Counted from the stretch's first letter, positions 22,832 to 32,957 are shown. The stretch: DNA of 64,000 nucleotides from Hungatella effluvii (GCF_003201875.1 NZ_QJKD01000008.1:62001-126000), one strand, 5' to 3'. Program-made: numbers and translations. The notes: generated by a model not told the origin, from the letters alone.

Positions 22832-25705
22832 TTACACAATCCGGCTCTCAGGCGGTCCAAAATAGGAATAGACTCTTTCTCCAGTATATATCACAATTTT
22901 GTCTAATACGAACCCCGGATCCATCTGATAGACTCGCAGAACATGAATCCCGGCCTCTTGCACTGCAATCTTCCCTGTAAGAATCTCCGTATTTTCATAG
23001 ACGCCGCGTCCCCAACTGTCCGTACCGTCGGAATCATTAACATAAGCCTGGGTTCCTGTAAATACAACAGGCGCTTCCTCATCAATACTTGCCGCAACTC
23101 TCATGCTTCCGCTTTCATTCAGCGTGGGAATACGGTATAGATCCATCTCAAAGGTTCCCGCTGACCAAACATAAATCCGGTATTCCACAAACGCGCAATG
23201 CCTTTGATCCGGACACTCCACAGGCTCAAGGAGGTTGGGATAGAGCTTTATGGAATCTCCATTTCTGCTCAAATACGGCTCAGTCTGCCAATTACTGGTT
23301 CCATTCGACTGTCTGATACTATAATGTTCTGCTTCCATAGATATGTATCCGTCTGCCTCGATAAAAGTCTTATCCGGAAGCAGTCCGGCTCTTCGGTTAT
23401 CCACAACAACAGATACGGTCCGGCTGTGAATCTGTTTATCACTCTCCATGCCGGAAACCGTGATTTCGGCCTCTGCTATACCGTTCGGTACCTTCTCCCA
23501 GATGACAGAGACAGTAACTCTCTCATCCTGCCACACACAGCCTTTTTCTTTGCTGAAGGCCAAAAAGTCCGAATCCGATGCAATACTCCAGTCTATATAC
23601 CCGCTTCCCTCATTGTAAATATCGATAAAGCGGCTGTTCTCACCATAAAAAGAAAAATGATGCGGTATTTCCATTCGGACTCCCAACCTTGCATAACCAA
23701 GATCCGCTGCGGACGGACGGTACAGCAGATTGGAGAGGACCGCCCTTCTCGACCGAAAATAGGGCTGGTACGGGTCCATGATGAGATTCCAGCGTCCGTC
23801 TAAGAGTGTATGGTACGCTTTCGTGTCCTTCACAATTCCGTAATAAGCAGCTTCCGAAAGACCGCTGTATTTTCCAACGCAGCCGCCTCTGTCCTGCCCG
23901 TAATAAAGCACTGCCTTATCCGCAGAAATATATTTCTTCGCTGTATTGGAACAGGAGCGCAGTGGGTAGAGCTGAAGTTCATAAAAGGAGGGCCGCTTCT
24001 CTTCAGCTAACGCATCACACAGGTTTTCAGAACGTTTCACCAGTTTCTCATACGCTTCCATATATTTAAGTCCCTCATCGCCATACGCTTCCATCTGAAA
24101 GAGTCCGCTGCCAAAATGCTCCGGCTTTCTCGCATACGCCAGCTGTTGGAATATCAGTTCAATATCCGCATATTCTTCTGCCTGCTCTTCAGAAAGCCCG
24201 AAATCCCGCACAGCTTTTTCCCTTAAATATTCCCTCAAGTCCTTTTCTCTCATCTGATCCACATCATAAGCCAGATTCAGGAAATATTCAATCCTGCCTT
24301 CCGCCGGTTTCAAATCCCCCACATTTACAATCCAAATATTCCGGGCCAGATAATCGTAAGCCTTTGCCATTTCTTCGCGGATCAATGCATAGGGAGTGGT
24401 GCTTAACCAGATATAACTGTTGGGGCTTCCATGATATCCCACATGATAATAAACGCCTGCACCTCCCTTTCTTCCGCGTTCGTTCTCCTCAGGCAAACGG
24501 CGTAAATATCCGTAATTGTCATCGGTCCACATCAGCGTAATATCCTCCTGCACCCTCATACCGGAGTCGTATATCTCCTGCATCTCCTTATAAGGTATAA
24601 AAAGCTGGGGAATCTCCTCCGCCCGGTTACCAAGAGCTTCCTCCAGAAGCTTCCTCTGCGCATCTATAATTTCTTCCAGAAGCCCCCTTTTTTCTTCCAT
24701 TGTCTCTGCACTTACAGGCTGCCAGGTTGCGTCATGGAGTCCGCGCATTCCCATGGTAAAGATACATTCATGCCTCCCATACCGCTCCACGCTTTCCTTC
24801 CAGTAATCCTGTAAAAACTCTTTATTATACACGACTTCCCCCGTGTCGGGATTTTTACTTACATAGACGTAACCGCAAGGCGTGGGAGAATCGGTCAGCT
24901 TCGTTTTATATAGTGTTTTTCCGGAATTTTCTTCCTCCCAACGCTTCTCAAACTCGAAATATTCACTGACATTGTTGCGCAGCAGCATTTCGCAGTGGGA
25001 AGTTCCTATTACAATTCCATACCGTCCGGCATTCTCTGCATTGGCCGGATTTTTATGAAAATACGGAGAACCGCCATGCATGGCGGGCCATAAGGTATTG
25101 GCCTTTAGGCGAAGCAAAAGTTCAAAGATATGTTCATACGTTTTCACAAAATCTTTGTCGCCCTGGCCCATGGCCCAGTTATCAAACGCATATTCATCGT
25201 TGATAAAAATACCGCGGTATTTCACAGAGGGTTCCTTTGATATGTACGTCTTTTTCGGATCAATATAAACGCCTTCCATGCGTTCCGCTTTTACATCTGC
25301 CCACCATTTCCACGGGGATATCCCCATCTTTTCACACAGATCATAGATTCCGAATATGGTTCCTCTTCTATCTGAGCCGACGATCAGAAGCTTTTCTTCC
25401 ACTACCTGTATCTGAAAGCACTCCCACCTCCCAGCTATTCCAGAGACGTCCAGTACTCCTGTGCGGATCATTTCATCAACCTTTTCGCACCTGCCTATAG
25501 TTCCGATTATGACGGCAGCCTCATCCGCACTCTGTCCCTTGACCGGGACAATACCGGTGACAGCTTCAATATCTGCAATCAAATCTTCTGTCGCCCGAAG
25601 AACACCGGCATCCTCACCCCTGTCTGTCCAGATCACCGGTCTCACGCTCTGATCTGCCAGGGTAAAACAGCCATTTTTCCACTCTTTTAATGTATACGTT
25701 GCCAT
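22832..25705 (-). CDS. GH115 family alpha-glucuronidase-like protein (long form)
   Basis: The 957-aa protein matches GH115 throughout. It has an N-terminal domain with AAVIIGTIGRCEKVDEMI and IVGSDRRGTIFGIYDLCEKM. A barrel follows with YRGIFINDEYAFDNWAMG, LRLKANTLWPAMHGGSPYFH, IGTSHCEMLLRNN and FTMGMRGLHDATW. A helical domain (about 480-620) and C-terminal beta domains (about 650-957) complete it. GH115 enzymes release alpha-1,2-linked glucuronic or 4-O-methylglucuronic acid from xylan or arabinogalactan side chains. It is the first gene of the operon and stands 83 bases from the shared promoter motif at 25788. A shorter relative is at 49677-51689. Confidence 0.92.
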   Translation of the reverse strand: MATYTLKEWKNGCFTLADQSVRPVIWTDRGEDAGVLRATEDLIADIEAVTGIVPVKGQSADEAAVIIGTIGRCEKVDEMIRTGVLDVSGIAGRWECFQIQVVEEKLLIVGSDRRGTIFGIYDLCEKMGISPWKWWADVKAERMEGVYIDPKKTYISKEPSVKYRGIFINDEYAFDNWAMGQGDKDFVKTYEHIFELLLRLKANTLWPAMHGGSPYFHKNPANAENAGRYGIVIGTSHCEMLLRNNVSEYFEFEKRWEEENSGKTLYKTKLTDSPTPCGYVYVSKNPDTGEVVYNKEFLQDYWKESVERYGRHECIFTMGMRGLHDATWQPVSAETMEEKRGLLEEIIDAQRKLLEEALGNRAEEIPQLFIPYKEMQEIYDSGMRVQEDITLMWTDDNYGYLRRLPEENERGRKGGAGVYYHVGYHGSPNSYIWLSTTPYALIREEMAKAYDYLARNIWIVNVGDLKPAEGRIEYFLNLAYDVDQMREKDLREYLREKAVRDFGLSEEQAEEYADIELIFQQLAYARKPEHFGSGLFQMEAYGDEGLKYMEAYEKLVKRSENLCDALAEEKRPSFYELQLYPLRSCSNTAKKYISADKAVLYYGQDRGGCVGKYSGLSEAAYYGIVKDTKAYHTLLDGRWNLIMDPYQPYFRSRRAVLSNLLYRPSAADLGYARLGVRMEIPHHFSFYGENSRFIDIYNEGSGYIDWSIASDSDFLAFSKEKGCVWQDERVTVSVIWEKVPNGIAEAEITVSGMESDKQIHSRTVSVVVDNRRAGLLPDKTFIEADGYISMEAEHYSIRQSNGTSNWQTEPYLSRNGDSIKLYPNLLEPVECPDQRHCAFVEYRIYVWSAGTFEMDLYRIPTLNESGSMRVAASIDEEAPVVFTGTQAYVNDSDGTDSWGRGVYENTEILTGKIAVQEAGIHVLRVYQMDPGFVLDKIVIYTGERVYSYFGPPESRIV

Positions 25706-25765
25706 ACGAACTACTCACTTTCCGTTTTGTGTAGCGATCCGCGTCGAATCGCTCCCATTTTTATT

Positions 25766-25814
25766 ATTGTAACGTTCTGTTCCAACTGTGTATATATAAA
25801 AAATTTCTGTTTCT
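25766..25814 (-). promoter_or_regulatory. Promoter of the GH115-GH28 operon with shared upstream motif
   Basis: On the minus strand an AT-rich motif, AGAAATTTTTTATATATACAC (split here: AGAAATTTTTT then ATATATACAC; 25788-25814), is followed by exactly 16 bases and a TACAAT -10 box (25766-25771). The same arrangement occurs at 32958-33000 and 34336-34388. The -35 position reads TATACA rather than TTGACA, which suggests dependence on an activator bound to the AT-rich part. Confidence 0.65.
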
Positions 25815-25846
25815 ATCATAATTTACAGTTTTACGACCTGCAACTC

Positions 25847-25881
25847 TTGACTTGAAAAATAATACCAATTAAATTAGTATT
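25847..25881 (+). promoter_or_regulatory. Promoter and palindrome before the yesN-yesM pair
   Basis: TTGACT (25847-25852) or TTGAAA (25852-25857), the latter with TAGTAT 17 bases further (25875-25880), form a promoter reading toward the regulator at 25917. AATACCAATT and AATTAGTATT (25861-25881) form an imperfect palindrome that covers the -10 region and could be an operator. It is about 50 bases from the motif of the divergent promoter. Confidence 0.45.
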
Positions 25882-25916
25882 ATAAATAAGAAGATATCAC
25901 GGGGGGGGAAATTTGC

Positions 25917-27431
25917 ATGTATCATGTATTGTTAGTAGATGACGAAGAAAGCGTACTGAACGTCCTGCGTACCAGTATCGACTGGCAGGGACTTGGAATC
26001 GAGACCTTATTAACCGCAAATGACGGCCTTGCTGCGCTGGATATATTCGAGCAGCAGCAGATTGACCTGCTGATCACAGATATCCGCATGCCCCGGCTGG
26101 ATGGATTGGAACTGATCCGAAGCGTACGCCGGCTTTATCCTGATACCCACTGCATCCTTCTGACCGCATACGGAGAATTTGACTACGCCAGACAAGCCAT
26201 CTACTTAGGAGTGGAGAACTATTTGCTTAAACCGGTTGCCAAGAATGAGATCGAGCAAACCGTCTCCAACGCTCTGAACAATCTCTACCACCGTCACCAG
26301 AATACCTCTGGACTGTTATCAGAAAATATCTTAAGGCGTTGGATTAACGGTTCCATAACCTCGGAAGAGCTGGGTGAGCGCGCTGCCGTCCTGGGGATCA
26401 ACTTATATCTGCCGCAATACTGTGTTATATGCATTGTAAAAACAAGACGCGCTTCAATCTCACTGTTTCGCTCAGCTCTCATCGAAGCTTTGAGTTCTGA
26501 CTTTGAAGTCTGGCATTTCTGGGATGAAAAAGGCCGCTTTATTCTGATTCTCGGCGGAAGATCCTTTGAGACCGGATCTCTGACCACTCGGATTTATGAG
26601 ACTGCAGCAGCAAATGAGGCAGAGGAGAATATTGCCGCAGCAGTAGGCACTACAGTCACAGAAACAGCCCTTCTCCATCTCAGCTACTTAACAGCCACTG
26701 AAATCCTTGAACGTTCCGACCTTTCCAAAGGCCAGACCATCCTGTCAGGCGATATCACCTCCCACGCCCTTGGCAGCGATCTGCTGGCAGAGGAAATCCG
26801 TACCCTGTTCTTTGAACCCAACGAAAAATTCCGCGAAAACGGATACAAGCATCTGGCGCTGAAGCTCTATCAATCAAGCCCCTCTCAAAATTTGTCCTCT
26901 TTTATGTACGCCTGCATCAGTATTCTCGTAACGGAATTTCCAGAGCGGGATAACATACAAAAGCTGATATTTGAGCAGGACTGGGACTTGCCGGAGAATC
27001 TGGAGAAAGATAAATTTTTAGTCCGGGTCAATGAGCTTTTCAACCATGTTTACGCCATATTTGCGGACTGCATGGCAAAACGCAGCCCCATTATACAGGC
27101 TGCCCTGCGCTATATCCACAACAGTGTGATTGAAGGAAACAGCGTATCAGTCAAAGAATTCTGTGCAAAGAACGGGATGAATCCAGCTTATCTCGGCCAT
27201 TTGTTTAAGCAGGAAACAGGCAGTTTCTTCAATGATTACCTCATGCAGTGCCGGATCAACCAATCTGTCATCTTACTGCGTAACCCAAACCGTAAGATTA
27301 AGGACATTGCGGAAAAGATCGGCTTTACCTCCACCAGCTATTACGTCAAATGCTTTCGGGAGGCAAAAGGAATGTCACCGGCCAAATATCGGCTGGATAT
27401 AGAAGGAAACAGTGAAAAGGAGAAGTCATGA
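25917..27431 (+). CDS. yesN: AraC-type response regulator (YesN-like)
   Basis: This 504-aa two-component regulator has a receiver domain (residues 1-120) with the acidic pair Asp8-Asp9, the phosphorylation site Asp55 in LLITDIRMPRLDG and Lys105 in YLLKPV. A middle region of about 270 residues is not assigned. The C-terminus (about 400-500) has two helix-turn-helix motifs of the AraC family: VKEFCAKNGMNPAYLGHLFK, then IKDIAEKIGFTSTSYYVKCF. It is paired with the kinase gene that follows, overlapping by 4 bases. It lies divergent from the pectin-type operon and is the best candidate for the activator that binds the motif shared by three promoters in 25.8-34.4 kb. Confidence 0.93.
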   Translation: MYHVLLVDDEESVLNVLRTSIDWQGLGIETLLTANDGLAALDIFEQQQIDLLITDIRMPRLDGLELIRSVRRLYPDTHCILLTAYGEFDYARQAIYLGVENYLLKPVAKNEIEQTVSNALNNLYHRHQNTSGLLSENILRRWINGSITSEELGERAAVLGINLYLPQYCVICIVKTRRASISLFRSALIEALSSDFEVWHFWDEKGRFILILGGRSFETGSLTTRIYETAAANEAEENIAAAVGTTVTETALLHLSYLTATEILERSDLSKGQTILSGDITSHALGSDLLAEEIRTLFFEPNEKFRENGYKHLALKLYQSSPSQNLSSFMYACISILVTEFPERDNIQKLIFEQDWDLPENLEKDKFLVRVNELFNHVYAIFADCMAKRSPIIQAALRYIHNSVIEGNSVSVKEFCAKNGMNPAYLGHLFKQETGSFFNDYLMQCRINQSVILLRNPNRKIKDIAEKIGFTSTSYYVKCFREAKGMSPAKYRLDIEGNSEKEKS

Positions 27432-29182
27432 AGGTAAAGAAAATCATTTCATCCAATCATCTAATCATACTGCTGATCAGCTGCTACTTACTTATCCTGA
27501 CTGTCATCAGCACCGTTGCCTGCTATTTTTCCTATCAGCGCTCTAAAGTAGAGCTCTTAACAGAGCTCGATATGATGCAGCTTCAGGCCGCAGAAGAATA
27601 CAAAAATTTAACAGACCAGTTCTGGGAATATTATATGCCGATCTTCGAGAACAGCAGTCAGTATTATCCTGTTCTTCAGAGCTATTTTGTCTCCGGCAGC
27701 ACAGGAACACTGTCGCCTCTGGATAAATTCAACTTATCCAGTCTTCTTTCCCAGATCGCGCTTCGGGATAACCGGGTACAGTGGGTTGCCGCCTGGTCTC
27801 CCTCACGTTCTGTCAACTACATCTATGATACCGAACAGAGGACGCTTCAGATGTTAGATGATGATTTTCCTTATCTTGAGCATTTGCAGAAGAAGTCTAA
27901 GGCCATGGAAATCTACAGTGAACAGCAGTATGATTCCCAAGGTGTCTCCTGGTCCACCCTGGCCATTGCAGGCGGGCTTCCTGCCGGTATGGGGAAAGGT
28001 TCCATCATTATAGGATGCAGCCTGGCAAAACTGGACCAAATCTGTCAGAATAACAGTCCGGCCGAAACGCTGCAGTTCGATATCCTCGTAGACGGAAACC
28101 GTATCTTCTCCTCCGGAGACCGTCCTGTAACCGATCAGGATGTCCCCCTGCCTGGTCAAAACGGCCTCCGCAGGCTGGAGGGCCGCCGTTATTATTTGAG
28201 CAGTTATGTCCAGCCATCCAATGGAGCTGTCATCACGTATTCCCTGCGTTTTAGCGAACTGCTTAAGCTGTCCCACAAGAATACGCCCTTTGTTCTCGTA
28301 ATAATACTGGTACTGGTTCTTTTGTCCGTTCTTTTATACGTACTGCTCATCCGTACGATTTCCCATGAAGTCGGCATGATCCGGGACGGGCTCGATAAAA
28401 TCGGCCAGAAACAGTTTGATTCCCGTATCACCGGTCCATTTTTCCAGAATAGCTTTGCCAATATTGCCGAGTCAATCAATGAAATGGCACAGAGCCTAAA
28501 AGAGAATATCGACCGCGCTTATTTTTATGAATTAAAGCAGAAAGAAGCGGAGCTGCAGGAACTGCAGTCAAAGTTCAATCCTCATTTCCTCTACAATTCA
28601 CTGGAACTGTTTCGGGCCCGCTGTTACCAGAATGATGATCCGGAAACTGCCGAATTAATCGCCCAGACGGCCTCCATCTTCCGGGGCTTCATCGGTTCAC
28701 GCACCTTTATTCCCATACAGGAAGAGCTGGCTTTCAGCAAACGGTATCTCGTCTTATTCAGCGCACGGTTTGATGATGGTGCTCAAATACTTTACGATAT
28801 CGACACGGAAGTCCTGCAGTACGGCATTATCCGCAACGTATTTCAGCCCCTGATTGAAAATTACTTTTCACACGGCTACGATGCGGAAAGAGATGACAAT
28901 TCCATATTATTTCGTGGTTACATACAAGATGAGGAGCATATCGTTTTTGAAGTCACAGACAATGGACTGGGGATCTCTCCCGACCGGCTCTCACAGTTAA
29001 ACGCCAGTCTCCACGAGCCAATTACCAGTGAGAAAGAAAGCTACGGCCTTAAGAACCTGCATCAGCGGCTCCGCTTATTCTACGGTGAAGGATACGGCCT
29101 GTCTATCTATAACAATCCAGTTAAGGGAATTACGATTAAAATGGTGATCAGGAAACTCAAATGCAGTGAGGGAGAAAATTAG
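27428..29182 (+). CDS. yesM: Sensor histidine kinase (YesM-like)
   Basis: The 584-aa membrane kinase has a transmembrane helix at about residues 12-33, an extracellular sensing region (about 40-285), and a second helix (VLVIILVLVLLSVLLYVLLI, about 289-308). A HAMP-like linker and a His_kinase/HATPase pair follow. The phosphorylated His385 lies in KFNPHFLYNSLE. The N box is in FQPLIENYFSHG near 465, and the G box is in DNGLGIS near 525. Kinases of this class sense carbohydrates or the solute-binding proteins that carry them. The gene overlaps its regulator by 4 bases and ends at the terminator at 29181-29213. Confidence 0.93.
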   Translation: MKVKKIISSNHLIILLISCYLLILTVISTVACYFSYQRSKVELLTELDMMQLQAAEEYKNLTDQFWEYYMPIFENSSQYYPVLQSYFVSGSTGTLSPLDKFNLSSLLSQIALRDNRVQWVAAWSPSRSVNYIYDTEQRTLQMLDDDFPYLEHLQKKSKAMEIYSEQQYDSQGVSWSTLAIAGGLPAGMGKGSIIIGCSLAKLDQICQNNSPAETLQFDILVDGNRIFSSGDRPVTDQDVPLPGQNGLRRLEGRRYYLSSYVQPSNGAVITYSLRFSELLKLSHKNTPFVLVIILVLVLLSVLLYVLLIRTISHEVGMIRDGLDKIGQKQFDSRITGPFFQNSFANIAESINEMAQSLKENIDRAYFYELKQKEAELQELQSKFNPHFLYNSLELFRARCYQNDDPETAELIAQTASIFRGFIGSRTFIPIQEELAFSKRYLVLFSARFDDGAQILYDIDTEVLQYGIIRNVFQPLIENYFSHGYDAERDDNSILFRGYIQDEEHIVFEVTDNGLGISPDRLSQLNASLHEPITSEKESYGLKNLHQRLRLFYGEGYGLSIYNNPVKGITIKMVIRKLKCSEGEN

Positions 29183-29213
29183 GGTGCCGCACGAATGCAG
29201 CACCCTGATTTTT
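29181..29213. terminator. Bidirectional terminator between yesM and the solute-binding protein gene
   Basis: AGGGTGC (29181-29187) pairs with GCACCCT (29200-29206) and is followed by GATTTTT on the plus strand. The stem starts within the yesM stop codon, and the solute-binding protein stop lies just beyond, so one hairpin can serve both convergent transcripts. Confidence 0.75.
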
Positions 29214-30994
29214 CACTTTAATGTTTTTACAATTTCAGAGGCATTCTTTAAATCTCCCAGGCGCCAGTCAATAATTTCCTGCGCTCCCAGCCCCTCACAG
29301 TCTGAGACCATCTTATCCCACAGAGAGTCAAAGGATGCTTCATCTTCTGCATAAACCATCTGCCAGCTTGCATTCACTACCTTATCTTTGATCGCATCGA
29401 CGGTCAGTTTCATCATGTCATCCGGGTTGGTCGTAAAGTTATTTACGTCCTCCATATCCGGATCGTTGAAGTATGCATGTTCAGATTCCAGCCATTCTTT
29501 CCAGCTTTCATGGCCAGTCACTTCCTGCCAGCTCTTAAACGATTCATTCTGGCTTCCGAAAGAATCTACCTCCGGCCAGCCAGTGGTTGTACAGCATAAC
29601 GGAGTCCCATCCGCATCTTTGTAGCTGGTAATCGCGCCGTTTGCAACTACCCATGGAGTATTCCAGAGTTCCATCTTCTCGCCGCTTGACAGTACAAAAC
29701 CACTGCTGTCTCCCATTTTTGCTTTTTCCATATGTGCACGGCCTGCTTCTGTAAGGCCGGCAACTCCATTTTCATCTGCCTCCCAGCACTCGCCTTCCGG
29801 TCCTGAACTGACGGTTAAAAATGCATCCGGATCACACAGCATATCTAAAAATGCAAGACAGGCATCAAGATTCTTGGTATTTGCATTAATGCCGATCATA
29901 ACCCGGCTCTTCCCATAGGTAGCTGTATAGTTATAGTACACTTTTGTCCCAGGTATATAGTACTCGTAATAGGTAGGCGCCCAACCTGGCAGATATCCGC
30001 TCGGTATCATCGCATACCCTTCGTCGACCTTAATTTTCTGGGTTGGCCGATCGTTGTTAATGCTTTCCGGGTCCATAATCCCCCTTCTGTAAGCCTCGTT
30101 GTACCACTTAAGCCCTTTATAATACATGCTGTCCTTGCTTAAAATCGAGCTGTAAGTTCCTTCCGCCATGTTCGCCTCCAGAAGATACGGAAGCTGTACC
30201 TCGGAATACCCCTGCATCCGATACCACATAACCATATTGGCCCAATAATTTGAATCAGAACCATTGTTTAAAACCGTACCATAATATGGAGTGCCATCTT
30301 CGGCCGTCGGCCTTGCTGCAAGCATCTGTTCCATCACATCCAGCACGTCGTCCATACTGTTCATCTGAGGGGCTCCGATTTCCTCATACACGTCCCAACG
30401 CAATTTTACCGCGTTGCGCTCTGTTGAATCAATGGACTTATAGCGGGCCATATTATCGCCAACATCGGTTGTCAGGCCATAGACACTTCCAGTTCCTGCA
30501 CTTTTATACTCCCTGATGTACTTAAGCGCCGTCTCCATCGGTTCATATGCCTGTAGGTGCGGCATATCATCCAGATAATCATCCAGATTCAGAAGCATTC
30601 CTGATTCGATCATGATGTCGAGACTGTTTTCCGGAATAAACATAACATCCGGCAGATCACCGCTGGCAAGAATCGCATTTGTCTTTTCATCGGAATAAGC
30701 CCAGACATCCAATGCAAATCCACGGGAAGCAAAGTAATCTCCCCGGAATCCGCCTACCAGGCCGCTGGATAAGTTAGCTGCTGACGGATAAAATGTGATA
30801 GTGGGTACTGCGCCATTATTAGCACCGGTTTCTCCTCCGTTATCTTTTGCAGCAGCTTCTGTCTTAGCTGTCTCAGTCTTTCCGGTCTCTGTATTGGCAG
30901 CATCCGTGCCTCCATTTTTTCCGCAGCCAGCCATAGTAAGTAACATGACGCCGGCGAGAGCCGTACTGATAAGGCGTTTTGTTGTTCGTTTCAT
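29213..30994 (-). CDS. Extracellular solute-binding lipoprotein (LplA/YtcQ-like)
   Basis: The 593-aa protein begins with a lipoprotein signal: MKRTTKRLIS, a hydrophobic core, then LLTMAGCGKN with the lipobox Cys. The Gly/Thr/Ala-rich linker after the Cys is typical of a lipid-anchored substrate-binding protein. The mature part is a family 1-type binding protein at the upper end of the family's size, as in LplA/YtcQ proteins for acidic oligosaccharides. The start at 30994 is chosen because the signal peptide begins there, with GGAG upstream; the longer frame to 31099 overlaps the permease gene. It is the third gene of the transporter operon, so binding protein follows permeases, the reverse of the other two importers. 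Confidence 0.9.
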   Translation of the reverse strand: MKRTTKRLISTALAGVMLLTMAGCGKNGGTDAANTETGKTETAKTEAAAKDNGGETGANNGAVPTITFYPSAANLSSGLVGGFRGDYFASRGFALDVWAYSDEKTNAILASGDLPDVMFIPENSLDIMIESGMLLNLDDYLDDMPHLQAYEPMETALKYIREYKSAGTGSVYGLTTDVGDNMARYKSIDSTERNAVKLRWDVYEEIGAPQMNSMDDVLDVMEQMLAARPTAEDGTPYYGTVLNNGSDSNYWANMVMWYRMQGYSEVQLPYLLEANMAEGTYSSILSKDSMYYKGLKWYNEAYRRGIMDPESINNDRPTQKIKVDEGYAMIPSGYLPGWAPTYYEYYIPGTKVYYNYTATYGKSRVMIGINANTKNLDACLAFLDMLCDPDAFLTVSSGPEGECWEADENGVAGLTEAGRAHMEKAKMGDSSGFVLSSGEKMELWNTPWVVANGAITSYKDADGTPLCCTTTGWPEVDSFGSQNESFKSWQEVTGHESWKEWLESEHAYFNDPDMEDVNNFTTNPDDMMKLTVDAIKDKVVNASWQMVYAEDEASFDSLWDKMVSDCEGLGAQEIIDWRLGDLKNASEIVKTLK

Positions 30995-31034
30995 AAGATT
31001 TTCTCTCCTTCTCTCTCTTTTTTCATCTTTATCG

Positions 31035-31949
31035 CTACCCCTTGACAGCGCCGACCATAATGCCCTTGACATAAAAGCGCTGAACAAACGGATAAACACA
31101 TATAATAGGGATTATAACAATTGCAGTCAGAGTCAGCCGGATCCCTGTAGGCGTAATGCTGGCATAGGGATTCGCATTATTAATCTGTTCTGCTGCTGCG
31201 GTTACCTGCTGAAGCAGTTCATACAATAAATACTGCAGGGTGTAAAGCTTCGTATTTGTGATATACAGTTTAGTCGTAAAGAAATCATTCCATTGATTCA
31301 CCGCAGTAAATAAAGACACTGTGGCCAGAATCGGGGTCTGAAGCGGCAGTATGATCTTAAAAAATGTGGTAAGGTAACCTGCACCGTCCAAATATGCAGA
31401 TTCTTCCAATTCCGGACTCATAGACTCAATATTGGTTTTTACCAGAACCATATTATAAACGGAAATTGCCGCCGGAATTACATAGATTCCAAAGCTGTTG
31501 GTAAGTCCCAGCATTCGGTTGTTTAAGTATTCCGGTATCATGCCTGCAGAAAAATACATGGTAATAACGGTAAAACGATACCAGAATTTTCTCCCCCACA
31601 TGTTGGTTTTCGTAAAAAAGTACGCCATATAAGAGGTACAGACCAGGCTTAAGGCCGTGGTACAAATCGTACGGGCTACCGATATAAAAGCAGAGTTGGC
31701 AAGATTCTGTACCTGAAAAATTTCTACATAGTTCTTAAAGTTTATCCCATGAGGAAGGAACAAAATTTGGTTTAAATCCACCATCTTCTGATTGCTGATG
31801 GTACATATCATGAGATAATAAAACGGGTAAAAACAGATTAACGCAATCAGGGTAAACACGCAGATCGCCGCTATGTTGTATATCACATCTCTTTTTCCCA
31901 TTCTGACATGATTTTTATTTTTAACCTTAATGCTTTTTGTAACTGTCAT
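31035..31949 (-). CDS. lplC: Carbohydrate ABC transporter permease (LplC-like)
   Basis: This 304-aa membrane protein has about six hydrophobic segments. The first is IAAICVFTLIALICFYPFYY near residue 26 and the last is IVIIPIICVYPFVQRFYVKG near 280. The EAA loop, where the ATPase docks, reads MSPELEESAYLDGAGYLTTF near 195. The sequence belongs to the MalG/LplC half of family 1 importers. It pairs with the LplB-like permease 17 bases upstream. Together with the solute-binding protein it should import oligosaccharides. No ATPase gene lies nearby. Confidence 0.93.
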   Translation of the reverse strand: MTVTKSIKVKNKNHVRMGKRDVIYNIAAICVFTLIALICFYPFYYLMICTISNQKMVDLNQILFLPHGINFKNYVEIFQVQNLANSAFISVARTICTTALSLVCTSYMAYFFTKTNMWGRKFWYRFTVITMYFSAGMIPEYLNNRMLGLTNSFGIYVIPAAISVYNMVLVKTNIESMSPELEESAYLDGAGYLTTFFKIILPLQTPILATVSLFTAVNQWNDFFTTKLYITNTKLYTLQYLLYELLQQVTAAAEQINNANPYASITPTGIRLTLTAIVIIPIICVYPFVQRFYVKGIMVGAVKG

Positions 31950-31966
31950 CTTTATTTTCCTCCCGT

Positions 31967-32911
31967 TTAGAAGATGCTGGTGCTGCGAACTTTTTTAGAC
32001 GCATAGTTGGCAGCTGAGAAAAGTACGACCGCTACCAGGGATTTCATGATTCCGACTGCAACACTAAAGGATATCTGCCCGCTTCCAATACCGAGATTGT
32101 AGACATATAAGTCCAGTACCTCGATTGTCTCCTTATTAAGCGCATTGCCAAATGCCAGATACTGATCAATGCCGCAGTTTAAAAAGTTACCAATACTCAT
32201 AATCAGCAGTACGAAAAAGGTAGGAACCAGAAGCGGGATTGTGAGATAGCGTATCTTCTGCCATCTGCTGGCGCCGTCTACCATCGCCGCTTCGTAAACT
32301 TCCTGATCGAGACCGCTGATAGCCGCAAAATAGATGATAGCGTTCCAGCCCATAGACTTCCACAGTGCAAGCAGCGCCTGGGTCAGCCATACGTGATCTT
32401 TACTGTTTAAAACATTAAGAGTTGCATCGATGCCAAGATTATGTAAAATCGTATTGATGAGTCCGTTGGTCCCCAGCAGATTTGACGCAAGAGCAAACAT
32501 GATAACCCAGCTGATAAAATGCGGCAGCGTGGTGACCGTCTGCACCACTTTCTGAAAACGCTTACTGGATACCTCACTTAAGAAAATCGCAAACAGCATG
32601 GGAACCGGCATCAATAAAAAGTTTAACCCCTGAATCGCAAATGTGTTCCGCAGTACCCGGATTAAATTATCACGCATAACCGGATTGCCAAACAGCAGGC
32701 TGAAATTCTTGAATCCCACAAACTCGCAGTTTGCAAGACTCATTCCCGGTTTATATTGAAAAAACGCAAAGCTCCAGCCCCATAGGGGGAGGTATTTAAA
32801 AATAAAGATAAAGATTAAGCAAGGCAGTATAAATAAAAAAAGCTTATACGGTTCCCTGATTCTCTTTTTGCCTGGTACCGAAGCCACCACAGCGGTTCTA
32901 TTATTTTTCAT
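31967..32911 (-). CDS. lplB: Carbohydrate ABC transporter permease (LplB-like)
   Basis: The 314-aa membrane protein has about six hydrophobic segments, starting with LFLFILPCLIFIFIFKYLPL. The EAA loop reads DQEVYEAAMVDGASRWQKIR. It is of the LplB type found with LplC. Two starts are possible: the ATG at 32923 has its ribosome binding site only one base away, whereas the ATG at 32911 is 12 bases after AGGAG and is preferred. It is the first gene of the transporter operon, transcribed from the promoter at 32958-33000, whose motif it shares with the glycosidase operons. Confidence 0.9.
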   Translation of the reverse strand: MKNNRTAVVASVPGKKRIREPYKLFLFILPCLIFIFIFKYLPLWGWSFAFFQYKPGMSLANCEFVGFKNFSLLFGNPVMRDNLIRVLRNTFAIQGLNFLLMPVPMLFAIFLSEVSSKRFQKVVQTVTTLPHFISWVIMFALASNLLGTNGLINTILHNLGIDATLNVLNSKDHVWLTQALLALWKSMGWNAIIYFAAISGLDQEVYEAAMVDGASRWQKIRYLTIPLLVPTFFVLLIMSIGNFLNCGIDQYLAFGNALNKETIEVLDLYVYNLGIGSGQISFSVAVGIMKSLVAVVLFSAANYASKKVRSTSIF

Positions 32912-32957
32912 AATTTTAACCATTCTCCTTCATATTTTTTATTTTCTTTATAGTTTT

